NCBI GenBank assembly: GCA_947169755.1
Contig: CAMVQX010000037.1
Coordinates: 1 to 12,174 of the forward strand
DNA: 12,174 bases
Direction: 5' to 3'
Source: an uncultured bacterium
Lineage (GTDB): Bacteria; Cyanobacteriota; Vampirovibrionia; Gastranaerophilales; Gastranaerophilaceae
This document shows positions 1-6,910 of the stretch, one piece after another. Each line of letters starts with the position of its first letter. Position 1 is the stretch's first letter. The notes below the pieces were generated by a model. It worked only from the letters and a program-made list of their open reading frames with translations, made no database searches and was not told the origin of the DNA. A program made the position numbers and the translations under genes.

Positions 1-469
1 CATGACCTTCTTTTCGAAGATCGCATGCAGCTGTCATTCCTGCACATCCGGAGCCTACAATTGCAACTTTTTTACCGGAAGGTTTAATTTGGGGAGTTTC
101 AGCTTTAGTATTATCACCTACATATCTTTCCAATGCACCGATAGAAACAGGTTCTCCCTTTATACCCAAAACGCAATTACCTTCACACTGTCTTTCTTGA
201 GGACAAACTCGGCCGCAAACAGACGGGAGCATACTTGTTTGGCGGATGATTTCACCTGCCTTGTTCAGATTACCGTCTTTTATTGCCTGTATAAAACTCG
301 GAATTTGAATATTTACAGGACAACCTTGCACGCATCTTGGGTTTTTGCAATTTAAACATCTTGATGCCTCAAGTTTTACTTGCTCATCTGTAAGATTACT
401 CTCAACCGGCTCAAAATTTGAACGTCTTTGAATTTTATCCTGTTCTTTTACTCTTTGTCTGTCAGCCAT
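1..469 (-). CDS. gltD: NADPH-dependent glutamate synthase, small (FeS/FAD) subunit, partial
   Basis: The reverse strand reads as 156 codons from an ATG at 467-469 and runs off the left edge, so about the first third of a protein usually near 460 residues is present. Residues 38-50 show CLNCKNPRCVQGCP and residues 85-99 hold CGRVCPQERQCEGNC. These eight cysteines (C38, C41, C46, C50, C85, C89, C95, C99) are the ligand set for the two [4Fe-4S] clusters of this family. A dinucleotide-binding loop begins at V138 (VGSGCAGMTAA), where FAD should bind. Family role: it passes electrons from NAD(P)H through FAD and FeS to the glutamate-forming step of glutamine plus 2-oxoglutarate. The start is supported by a Shine-Dalgarno sequence AGGGGAG just upstream and a promoter at 491-519. 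The loop has Cys where many relatives have Pro. Related FeS/FAD subunits (PreT/YgfK-like oxidoreductases, NfnB/SudA-type proteins) share this N-terminus and cannot be fully excluded from a fragment. Confidence 0.88.
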   Translation of the reverse strand, partial: MADRQRVKEQDKIQRRSNFEPVESNLTDEQVKLEASRCLNCKNPRCVQGCPVNIQIPSFIQAIKDGNLNKAGEIIRQTSMLPSVCGRVCPQERQCEGNCVLGIKGEPVSIGALERYVGDNTKAETPQIKPSGKKVAIVGSGCAGMTAACDLRKEGH

Positions 470-490
470 ATCTCTCCCCTTGTTGAATTT

Positions 491-519
491 ATCATACCAA
501 AAATTTTATCAATTGGCAA
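491..519 (-). promoter_or_regulatory. Promoter of the glutamate synthase small subunit gene
   Basis: Read on the minus strand, TTGCCA (514-519) and TATGAT (491-496) are separated by exactly 17 bases. Each hexamer matches the sigma-70 consensus at most positions. Transcription would start near 484, giving a leader of about 15 bases that contains the Shine-Dalgarno AGGGGAG before the ATG at 469. This leaves no room for a riboswitch or leader attenuator. I saw no NtcA-type GTA-N8-TAC box nearby. Confidence 0.65.
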
Positions 520-588
520 AATTTATTAAAAAATAATTTAGTTAAAAATATAATAGTGCTGCAAATAATATTTATCATGTATTCATGC

Positions 589-597
589 TAGTATAAT
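589..597 (+). promoter_or_regulatory. -10 elements directly in front of the mutS2 start
   Basis: TATAAT occupies 592-597 and an overlapping TANNNT hexamer, TAGTAT, occupies 589-594. The mutS2 ATG begins at 601, only 3 or 6 bases after these elements. No convincing -35 lies at the usual distance, and no purine-rich Shine-Dalgarno lies before the ATG. A second TATAAT at 549-554 would give a leader of about 40 bases, also without a ribosome-binding site. The arrangement resembles promoters of leaderless mRNAs, but it may be chance in AT-rich DNA. Confidence 0.4.
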
Positions 598-600
598 CAT

Positions 601-2961
601 ATGGACATCAATGAAAAAAGTTTAAAAGCCTTAGAATTTGACAAAATTCAGGAAACTCTTGCAACGTTTGCCAAAACAAAACAGAGCAAGGAGCTTTGTC
701 TGAATATTTCGCCGATTAGCGATATTGTTCTTATAAACAAAGAATTGCAACAAACAAGAGAGGCAAAATTTATACTTGATATGCCGTCAGAACTTCCGAT
801 TGAATTTGTCACAGATATTAAACATATAAAAAATAACCTGACAGCAAGCTATTTGTCAGAAGAAGAACTTATTGATGTTGCAAAAACCCTAAAATCCTCA
901 AGACTGGTGAAAAGTTTTTTGAATAACAATTTGGAAGATAATTCATTATTAAAAACACTTTCACAAAACTTGTTAGCAGACAGAGATTTAGAAGAAAAAA
1001 TATTTGACACTTTTGATGAAAATTTGAACGTCAGAGCTGATGCGTCTGAAGAATTGAAAGGGCTGTATTCTGCTTTAAAAGATAATGAAAAAAATCTTAA
1101 AAATACAGTTTCATCACTTTTAAATTCACCCGACTTTTCAAAACACCTACAAGAAAACATCTACACAACAAGAGATGACAGAATTGTTTTTCAGGTAATG
1201 GCATCAGCTAAAAATAAAGTGAAAGGTATAATACACGATGTTTCAGCCACAAATAAAACTTTTTATATAGAACCTGAACAAATCGTTCCTTTGAATAACA
1301 AAATCCGCGAAATTAAATCTAACATAAATTCCGAAATTATAAAAATACTTGTCGGATTAACAAATCTTGTCAAAGATGAAATTAATCCGCTTATTTTGTC
1401 CGAGGAAATTCTCGCCAAAATCGATTTTCATTTTGCAAAAGCCCGCTATGCAATAAAATTACACGCCTCAGAACCTGAAATCGTAACACACAAAATCCTT
1501 GAATTTCAGCAAATGAGACACCCTCTATTAAATGTTGAAAATATTGTGTCTAACAATTTTGAAATAGGAAAAGATTACAAATCTGTAATTATAACAGGTT
1601 CGAACACAGGCGGAAAAACAGTAACAATAAAGACAATAGGACTCTTTATTCTTATGGCAAAAGCCGGAATGTTTTTGCCTTGTATTTCCGCTAAAATTTA
1701 TCCGTTTGAAAATGTTTTTGCCGATATTGGTGATGATCAAAGTATTCTGCAAAATCTTTCAACATTTTCATCACATATGACACACATTATAGAAATTTTA
1801 GAAAAAAGCAACTCCAAAACGTTTGTTCTTCTTGATGAAATTTGTGCGGGAACAGACCCGACAGAGGGTGCAGTTTTGGCACGTGTTATTATGGAAAAAC
1901 TTGCTGAAAAAGAGGTACTATCGACAATAACAACACACTACGGCGAATTAAAAGCTCTTGAATACTCAAATCCCTATTTTAAAAATGCATCAGTTGAATT
2001 CAATACAGATACTCTCAAACCTACATACAAGCTTTTGATGGGAATCCCCGGTTTAAGTAATGCTATATCAATAGCGTCAAATTTAGGCTTGGATAATGAA
2101 ATAGCACAAAAAGCAAAAGAAATTTTGGTATCATCAAAAGATCCCTCTATATTGGTTGTTGAAAAACTCCAAGAAACGCAAGCACAACTTGCAAAAAGTT
2201 TAGCCGAAACAGAAGAGATTAAAAAAGAATCACAAGAATTAAAAGAACAGTACGAAGAAGCCCTCGAAGCAGTAAAAAAAGATAAAAAGAAAACTGTAAA
2301 AAATATTAAAGAAAAGTTCGACAGAGAAATTTTGGCAGTAAAAGCTGAAATTAAAGATATAGTTGATGAATTGCGCAAAGAAAAATCCGAAAAAATTGCA
2401 CGACGTTCATATTCTCGTGTAGCGCAAACCGAACAAAACTTTAGGGGCAAATTATCAGAATATGATGAAAAGAAAAAATATGCTCCAATTGATTGGAATA
2501 GCACAAAAGAGGGTGACAAATTAACACTAAAAGAGCTGAATCAGTCTGTTGTTTTACTTTCACTACCCGATAAAAACGATTTTGTAACAGTACAAATGGG
2601 CAATATAAAAACAAAAATCAAAACAAACAAACTTGCCCCCTACGATCCATCATATGAGAGAAAAGAAAATGTATACAAACCGGGCTCGTTTGAAAAATTT
2701 GAGCTTAGAAAAATTAATATTGCAAGTACACTCGATTTAAGGGGATACAAAGTTGAAGAAGCACTGGACAGTCTTGAGACATATCTCGATAAAGCAAGCC
2801 TTGCAAATCTTGCCTGCGTTACTATTATCCACGGACACGGAACAGGTGCTTTAAAATCAGCTGTAAGGGATTTCCTTAATACCTCACCATACGTTGCCAA
2901 ATACAGACCCGGCGAAGATACAGAAGGCGGAGACGGCGTAAGTGTTGTTGACATAAAATAG
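601..2961 (+). CDS. mutS2: MutS2 family ATPase/Smr endonuclease
   Basis: The 786-residue product matches the usual MutS2 length (about 780). Residues 1-310 are the MutS-like core/lever region, opening with the family-typical KALEFDKI. The ATPase follows: Walker A GSNTGGKT at 333-340, the STFSSHM segment at 387-393, and Walker B LLDE at 410-413 followed by AGTDP. Residues about 515-625 are highly charged and coiled-coil-like. The C-terminal Smr domain shows LDLRG at 711-715 and HGHGTG at 744-749, the nuclease/RNA-binding motifs. It lacks the mismatch-recognition N-terminus of MutS1. In other bacteria MutS2 suppresses homologous recombination, and in Bacillus subtilis it splits collided ribosomes. 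Here it is the first gene of its strand block, with an M20 peptidase 64 bases downstream. The ATG at 601 fits the family N-terminus but has no Shine-Dalgarno. Confidence 0.97.
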   Translation: MDINEKSLKALEFDKIQETLATFAKTKQSKELCLNISPISDIVLINKELQQTREAKFILDMPSELPIEFVTDIKHIKNNLTASYLSEEELIDVAKTLKSSRLVKSFLNNNLEDNSLLKTLSQNLLADRDLEEKIFDTFDENLNVRADASEELKGLYSALKDNEKNLKNTVSSLLNSPDFSKHLQENIYTTRDDRIVFQVMASAKNKVKGIIHDVSATNKTFYIEPEQIVPLNNKIREIKSNINSEIIKILVGLTNLVKDEINPLILSEEILAKIDFHFAKARYAIKLHASEPEIVTHKILEFQQMRHPLLNVENIVSNNFEIGKDYKSVIITGSNTGGKTVTIKTIGLFILMAKAGMFLPCISAKIYPFENVFADIGDDQSILQNLSTFSSHMTHIIEILEKSNSKTFVLLDEICAGTDPTEGAVLARVIMEKLAEKEVLSTITTHYGELKALEYSNPYFKNASVEFNTDTLKPTYKLLMGIPGLSNAISIASNLGLDNEIAQKAKEILVSSKDPSILVVEKLQETQAQLAKSLAETEEIKKESQELKEQYEEALEAVKKDKKKTVKNIKEKFDREILAVKAEIKDIVDELRKEKSEKIARRSYSRVAQTEQNFRGKLSEYDEKKKYAPIDWNSTKEGDKLTLKELNQSVVLLSLPDKNDFVTVQMGNIKTKIKTNKLAPYDPSYERKENVYKPGSFEKFELRKINIASTLDLRGYKVEEALDSLETYLDKASLANLACVTIIHGHGTGALKSAVRDFLNTSPYVAKYRPGEDTEGGDGVSVVDIK

Positions 2962-3025
2962 TTATACCCTTTGGGGGAGTACAAGTGTTGGTACTTGTTA
3001 TAAAATTTCTAAAAAGGAGAGAATT

Positions 3026-4189
3026 ATGACAATAGAACAGATAAGAAAAGAACATGAACTTATTGATTTATTTTGCACTTTAGCAGAAATTCCATCACCA
3101 TCGCTGCACGAAGAAAATGTTGCAAACTGGATAATAAATTACTGTAATGAAAATAATATTCCGGCAAAACTTGATGATTACGGCAATGTCAGAATAGATA
3201 TAGCTCCTACAGACAATAGTAAAGATTATTTATTGCTATCATCACATATGGATGTAATTGGCGATGACAGCCCGGTAAAAACATATTTAGACGACAACGG
3301 AAATATTCATGCTGAAGGGCGAACACTTGGTGCTGATGACAAAGCCGGAGTTGCAAATGCACTTTTATTTGCAAAAGAAATTGCCAACTCACAAATGTCG
3401 CACGGCGGTTTGGAATGTATTTTTACACGGGATGAAGAATCGGGTATGTCAGGGGTTAAACACCTTAATTTTAATGATATCAAATCAAAATATATTTTGG
3501 TATGCGATAGTGACACTCTGGGGCAATTAGAAGTCGCAGGGGCAAGTTACACACTTGTAAAAATAGAAATCCATAGTCACAAAGGCGGACACTCAGGCAT
3601 AGATATCGGGGACAAAACTCGTGCAAATGCCGCAAAATTACTCGGAGATCTGATATCTCAACTTCCTCAAGGCGTATTTTGGGAAGAAAACGGATCTGTT
3701 GTAACTTCTTGCAATTTAGGCGGAATTCAAGCAGGGGATATAAAAGTTACAAATATAATCAACCCTGATGCTGCCGTAAGTTACTCTATCAGAAGTGCAA
3801 GCAGAAGCAAAGAAGAAGAATTGAAATCAATTATGCAAAAAACAGTAGAGGATTTTGCACAAAAACATTCTGATTTGGCAAAAGTAACTATAGAATTTGA
3901 AGAACATCTTCCACCGTTTGAAAAAGTTAATGATGAATATATTCCTATTCTTTTTGAAGCTGCCGCAAAAAAAGCCGGTGTTGAACCGGATATTACAACT
4001 TTCCACGCAGGCGCTGAAACTCATATCTACGCAAACCAAACAAATTCCAAAGGCGAAAAATTCATTCCGTATCTTGTCGGTTTGGCAACGGTTTGCAATA
4101 TGCATACAAAAGATGAATACGTTGATTACAAATCAATGTTAAAAGGCCACGATGCTCTAAGAGAATTTTTTGAAGCATATAACAAATAA
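3026..4189 (+). CDS. M20 family zinc metallopeptidase, PepT-like
   Basis: The 387-residue cytoplasmic enzyme (no signal peptide) carries the full M20 metal and catalytic set. HMD at 74-76 gives the first His ligand. GADDKAG at 102-108 has the bridging Asp. DEESG at 136-140 has the catalytic Glu (E137) and metal Glu (E138). CDSD at 160-163 supplies a metal Asp, and CNMHTKDE at 358-365 the distal His. The dimerisation (lid) domain is roughly residues 175-290, starting with the HSHKGGHSG segment. This pattern is closest to peptidase T/tripeptide aminopeptidases, which remove N-terminal residues from short peptides. PepT itself is near 410 residues, and related M20 enzymes cleave other amide bonds, so the substrate is not certain. 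The start is fixed by a strong Shine-Dalgarno (AAAAAGGAGA, 3011-3020) five bases before the ATG. It may be read through from mutS2, since I see no convincing terminator between them. Confidence 0.9.
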   Translation: MTIEQIRKEHELIDLFCTLAEIPSPSLHEENVANWIINYCNENNIPAKLDDYGNVRIDIAPTDNSKDYLLLSSHMDVIGDDSPVKTYLDDNGNIHAEGRTLGADDKAGVANALLFAKEIANSQMSHGGLECIFTRDEESGMSGVKHLNFNDIKSKYILVCDSDTLGQLEVAGASYTLVKIEIHSHKGGHSGIDIGDKTRANAAKLLGDLISQLPQGVFWEENGSVVTSCNLGGIQAGDIKVTNIINPDAAVSYSIRSASRSKEEELKSIMQKTVEDFAQKHSDLAKVTIEFEEHLPPFEKVNDEYIPILFEAAAKKAGVEPDITTFHAGAETHIYANQTNSKGEKFIPYLVGLATVCNMHTKDEYVDYKSMLKGHDALREFFEAYNK

Positions 4190-4235
4190 AACCAATGTTT
4201 TTCAATGTTTTAAATTAACAAAAATTTACACGTTT

Positions 4236-4264
4236 TTGGAAGAACTGTACTTTTGTTGTAGAAT
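4236..4264 (+). promoter_or_regulatory. Promoter of the ssb-kinase-pdxA operon
   Basis: TTGGAA (4236-4241) and TAGAAT (4259-4264) are spaced by 17 bases, matching the sigma-70 consensus at 4 of 6 and 5 of 6 positions. The predicted start near 4271 gives a leader of about 20 bases. It holds AGAGGT (4280-4285), four bases before the ssb ATG. The rest of the 100-base gap after the peptidase gene shows only a short tandem CAATGTTTT duplication (4193-4211). Confidence 0.6.
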
Positions 4265-4289
4265 TTAAAATATAAGAAAAGAGGTAAAT

Positions 4290-4625
4290 ATGAACACGGC
4301 AGTATTGGTAGGCAGAGTCGGACGAGATGCTGAAATCAGATATTTTGAAAGCGGAAAGGTTAAAGCTAACTTTTCTATAGCTGTAAACAGATGGGATGCA
4401 AAAACAAAATCAGAAGTTGCAGACTGGTTTAACGTTGATGTGTGGGATAAACTTGCCGAATTTGCGGGAGAATATGTAAAAAAAGGTATCCAAGTTGTAG
4501 TTGACGGTAGAATTGCCCAAAACAAATGGACAGACAAGGCTACCGGCAACGAAAGAGAAAGCTTCCTTATAATTGCCAATAATATCAGATTATTAGGATC
4601 AAAAAGAGATTTAGAACAAATATGA
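4290..4625 (+). CDS. ssb: Single-stranded DNA-binding protein, short form without acidic tail
   Basis: This is a 111-residue single OB-fold SSB. It opens MNTAVLVGRVGRDAEIRYFE, includes FSIAVNRW (residues 28-35) and DWFNVDVWDK (45-54), and closes LLGSKRD near residues 101-107. It should coat ssDNA as a tetramer during replication and repair. RYFESGKV and LLGSKRD recall cyanobacterial SSBs as I remember them. The protein stops almost directly after the OB-fold. The long linker and the acidic DDDIPF-type tip that recruits partner proteins in E. coli SSB are absent. The last codon overlaps the next gene as ATGA (4622-4625), so translation of the kinase is probably coupled to ssb. It is the first gene of a three-gene transcript with its own promoter. 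The genome may encode another full-length SSB elsewhere; the window cannot show that. Confidence 0.93.
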   Translation: MNTAVLVGRVGRDAEIRYFESGKVKANFSIAVNRWDAKTKSEVADWFNVDVWDKLAEFAGEYVKKGIQVVVDGRIAQNKWTDKATGNERESFLIIANNIRLLGSKRDLEQI

Positions 4626-5941
4626 TAATTAATTCAAACATAGTCGGGATTATCGCTGACGATTTGACTGGCGCAAATGATACAGCTCTTCAATTTCATC
4701 TTAAAGGTGCTAATACCCAAATTCTTTTGTCTGACGAAATTGAACCTTTAAATATCAAAGGTACTCAAACTTGGGCTATTTCTACAGAATCAAGAAATAT
4801 TGATGCTGAACACGCTTTTGAAAAAGTTGAAAAAGCTTCAAAAATGTTTTTAGAAAAGCTTAATCCTGATTTTATTTACAAAAAAATAGATTCAACAATA
4901 AGAGGTAATATAGCTGTTGAAGTTTTAGGAATTTTATCAGTAACCGATTACGAAGCATCTGTTATTGTACCTGCATTTCCTGCCGAGATGAGAACAACAG
5001 TAGGCGGATACCATATGCTAAAGGGTATCCCGATTGAGAGAACAGAAATGGCACTCGATCCTCATTCTCCGATAATAGAATCACATGTGCCCACGCTTTT
5101 AAAAAATCAATTAGCCGATGAATATAAAGATATAATCGGACAAATTGAATTAAAGACTGTTATGAAAGGGGCAGGCCCTATTTTACAAAGAATTAATGAG
5201 CTTGTCGCAGAGGGTAAAAAATTAATTGTAGCTGATGCGGTTTCTACAGTTGATATAGAACAAATTGCTCTTGCGATAAAGAAAAGCGAAAACAAAATAC
5301 TGCCGACAGGTACTGCAGCTTTTGCTCAAGCACTCAGCGAATTTTGGTTTGCAGATTTGGACAATGAACACATTATAAAGACTTTTCCAAACTTGCCAAA
5401 ATTTATAGTATCAGGCAGCGCGACGCAAATTACTGCAAATCAGATAGAAAAACTTGAAAACAGTGATGAATTTGAGAACATTTTGGCTATCAGTTTTGAT
5501 TTACAAACTGTTTTGAACGGAGTTACACCTGAACTGGTAGAAAGAATCGTATCAAATCTCAATTTTGACAATACGGTTGTTGTTCATACATCAAAATTGA
5601 TTAAGGATTTTGACGGATTTTCGGAAACTTCATTAAACGCGGAACTCTCAAAAGCAAACCTTGCGGATGTAATCACAGACTTTTTAGCGGAACTAACAAG
5701 GCGTGTATTAGACAAAAAAGAAGCAATTTTGATTACACTTGGCGGAGAAACTTCTTACAAGTGCTGCAGCGCAATAGGAGCATATCAACTCCAACTTATT
5801 GATGAAGTAGCACCTGCAATTGCACTTTCACTTGATCATAACGCACAATGGATAGTTACAAAATCCGGAAACCTTGGAAATTCTGATACTCTCATTGATA
5901 TACTTAAATATTTCAAGTCACACGAAGGTTTGAATGGATAA
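4622..5941 (+). CDS. Four-carbon acid sugar kinase (DUF1537 / OtnK-DtnK family)
   Basis: The 439-residue protein has the expected two-domain layout. The N-terminal domain contains IADDLTGANDTA (11-22), which is the family signature, KKIDSTIRGN (87-96), VPAFPAEMRTT (116-126) and DPHSP (146-150). The C-terminal nucleotide-binding domain contains SGSATQITANQI (264-275), LGGETSYK (373-380) and TKSGNLGN (413-420). The family uses ATP to phosphorylate four-carbon sugar acids such as D-threonate, L-threonate or D-erythronate at the 4-position. The ATG overlaps the ssb stop by four bases, and its own end overlaps the pdxA start by eight, so all three are co-translated. The pairing with a PdxA homologue is the classic context of the D-threonate route (DtnK plus PdxA2 to dihydroxyacetone phosphate). 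The exact substrate cannot be read from the sequence. No aldolase, isomerase, sugar-acid dehydrogenase, transporter or regulator is adjacent. Confidence 0.88.
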   Translation: MIINSNIVGIIADDLTGANDTALQFHLKGANTQILLSDEIEPLNIKGTQTWAISTESRNIDAEHAFEKVEKASKMFLEKLNPDFIYKKIDSTIRGNIAVEVLGILSVTDYEASVIVPAFPAEMRTTVGGYHMLKGIPIERTEMALDPHSPIIESHVPTLLKNQLADEYKDIIGQIELKTVMKGAGPILQRINELVAEGKKLIVADAVSTVDIEQIALAIKKSENKILPTGTAAFAQALSEFWFADLDNEHIIKTFPNLPKFIVSGSATQITANQIEKLENSDEFENILAISFDLQTVLNGVTPELVERIVSNLNFDNTVVVHTSKLIKDFDGFSETSLNAELSKANLADVITDFLAELTRRVLDKKEAILITLGGETSYKCCSAIGAYQLQLIDEVAPAIALSLDHNAQWIVTKSGNLGNSDTLIDILKYFKSHEGLNG

Positions 5942-6821
5942 AATTGTTATAACAACAGGCGATCCAAACGGTATTGGGGCTGAAATTACAATAAAAGCCC
6001 TAAATGCGTTAGATTTGCCAGGTGAAAAAATTGCAATAATTTCGAATAATAAAATATTGGATTTTTACGGGAAACTTGATAAAGATTATGAAATAATTGA
6101 AATTCCTTATGAAGCAGACATTGAACCCGGTAAAATTACAAAAGACGCCGGAGAATTTTCGTTTCAATCCGTAAAATTAGCTTGCGAAATTAATTCCAAA
6201 GCTATTGTAACCGCACCTGTTGCAAAAAATGCGCTATATTTGGCGGGACACAAATTCAACGGACAAACGGAAATCTTACAAAAATATCTTGCACATGATA
6301 ATCAGCTTGCAGAAATGCTTTTTGTTGCCGGAAATTTTAGAGTTTTATTACTTACACGCCACGTACCGTTAAAGGAAATTAAATTAACAAAAGAAATCGT
6401 TATTGAAAAAATTACAAATCTGAAAGAATTTTTTATATCTAAACTCGGCATTTTAGAGCCAAAATTTGCATTGTGCGGATTTAATCCTCATTCCGGAGAA
6501 GACGGTATTTTGGGACGTGAAGAAATTGAGATTTTACAACCTGCAGTTGATGAATTGCGAAGAAACGGGATTAATATAACAAATCCTCTGCCTGCAGATA
6601 CTTTGTTTATTAAATATTCTAATTTCGATTGCATTATTGCAAATTATCATGACCAAGGATTAATCCCCATCAAAACCGTAGCCGGCGACAAAACAGTAAA
6701 TATGACCATTGGTTTGGATATAATAAGAACCTCTCCGGGACACGGCACAGCCTTCGACATTGCAGGGAAAAATATTGCAGATGCAACAGGAATGACAGAA
6801 GCAATTAAAGCCGTTTTATAG
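5934..6821 (+). CDS. pdxA: PdxA-family 4-phosphooxy-(hydroxy)threonate-type dehydrogenase
   Basis: The 295-residue product is clearly PdxA-like. It has TTGDPNGIGAE at 7-17, TAPVAKNA at 93-100, and metal histidines in RHVPL (H143), NPHSGE (H186) and YHDQG (H239). It ends with RTSPGHGTAFDIAG at 265-278. PdxA oxidises and decarboxylates 4-phosphooxy-L-threonine in vitamin B6 synthesis. The paralogue PdxA2 does the same to 4-phospho-D-threonate, yielding dihydroxyacetone phosphate. It is about 30 residues shorter than E. coli PdxA, mostly through a compact segment around residues 55-85. It has GQTE at 110-113 where E. coli has GHTE; from memory, cyanobacterial PdxA also has Gln there. The kinase next door favours PdxA2, while the cyanobacteria-like sequence favours true PdxA; I cannot decide. 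GAAGG (5924-5928) inside the kinase gene serves as its Shine-Dalgarno. Confidence 0.88.
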   Translation: MDKIVITTGDPNGIGAEITIKALNALDLPGEKIAIISNNKILDFYGKLDKDYEIIEIPYEADIEPGKITKDAGEFSFQSVKLACEINSKAIVTAPVAKNALYLAGHKFNGQTEILQKYLAHDNQLAEMLFVAGNFRVLLLTRHVPLKEIKLTKEIVIEKITNLKEFFISKLGILEPKFALCGFNPHSGEDGILGREEIEILQPAVDELRRNGINITNPLPADTLFIKYSNFDCIIANYHDQGLIPIKTVAGDKTVNMTIGLDIIRTSPGHGTAFDIAGKNIADATGMTEAIKAVL

Positions 6822-6864
6822 TGTATTTTGTAGCAATAATGTCAGGCTTTGAACATTTATACCT

Positions 6865-6897
6865 AAAAAAAAAAGACCTCAGACGAGGTCTTTTTTT
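6865..6897. terminator. Bidirectional intrinsic terminator between pdxA and secF
   Basis: A perfect GACCTC/GAGGTC stem (6875-6880 with 6885-6890) with an AGAC loop is flanked by ten A's on the left (6865-6874) and seven T's on the right (6891-6897). Read in either direction it gives a G+C stem followed by a U-tract, and the A/T flanks extend the helix. It lies between the convergent pdxA (ends 6821) and secF (ends 6911) genes, so it should stop both operons. Confidence 0.93.
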
Positions 6898-6910
6898 GTG
6901 TGTATTAATT

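Noticed and set aside
2..355. Plus-strand open frame of 117 codons at the left edge
   Set aside because: It is antisense to the glutamate synthase frame, which has eight cluster cysteines, a Shine-Dalgarno and a promoter. The plus frame shows no recognisable domain.
1974..2519. Minus-strand 181-codon frame inside mutS2
   Set aside because: It is Ser/Phe-rich, as expected from the complement of the Lys/Glu-rich coiled-coil part of MutS2. It has no ribosome-binding site or family motif.
2981..2998. ACAAGT/ACTTGT hairpin between mutS2 and the M20 gene as a terminator
   Set aside because: The stem is six weak pairs, competes with an overlapping AGTAC/GTACT pairing, and is followed by TATAAAATTT rather than a T-tract.
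4193..4212. Tandem CAATGTTTT duplication after the peptidase gene
   Set aside because: There are only two copies of nine bases in AT-rich spacer, with no sign of a functional repeat array.
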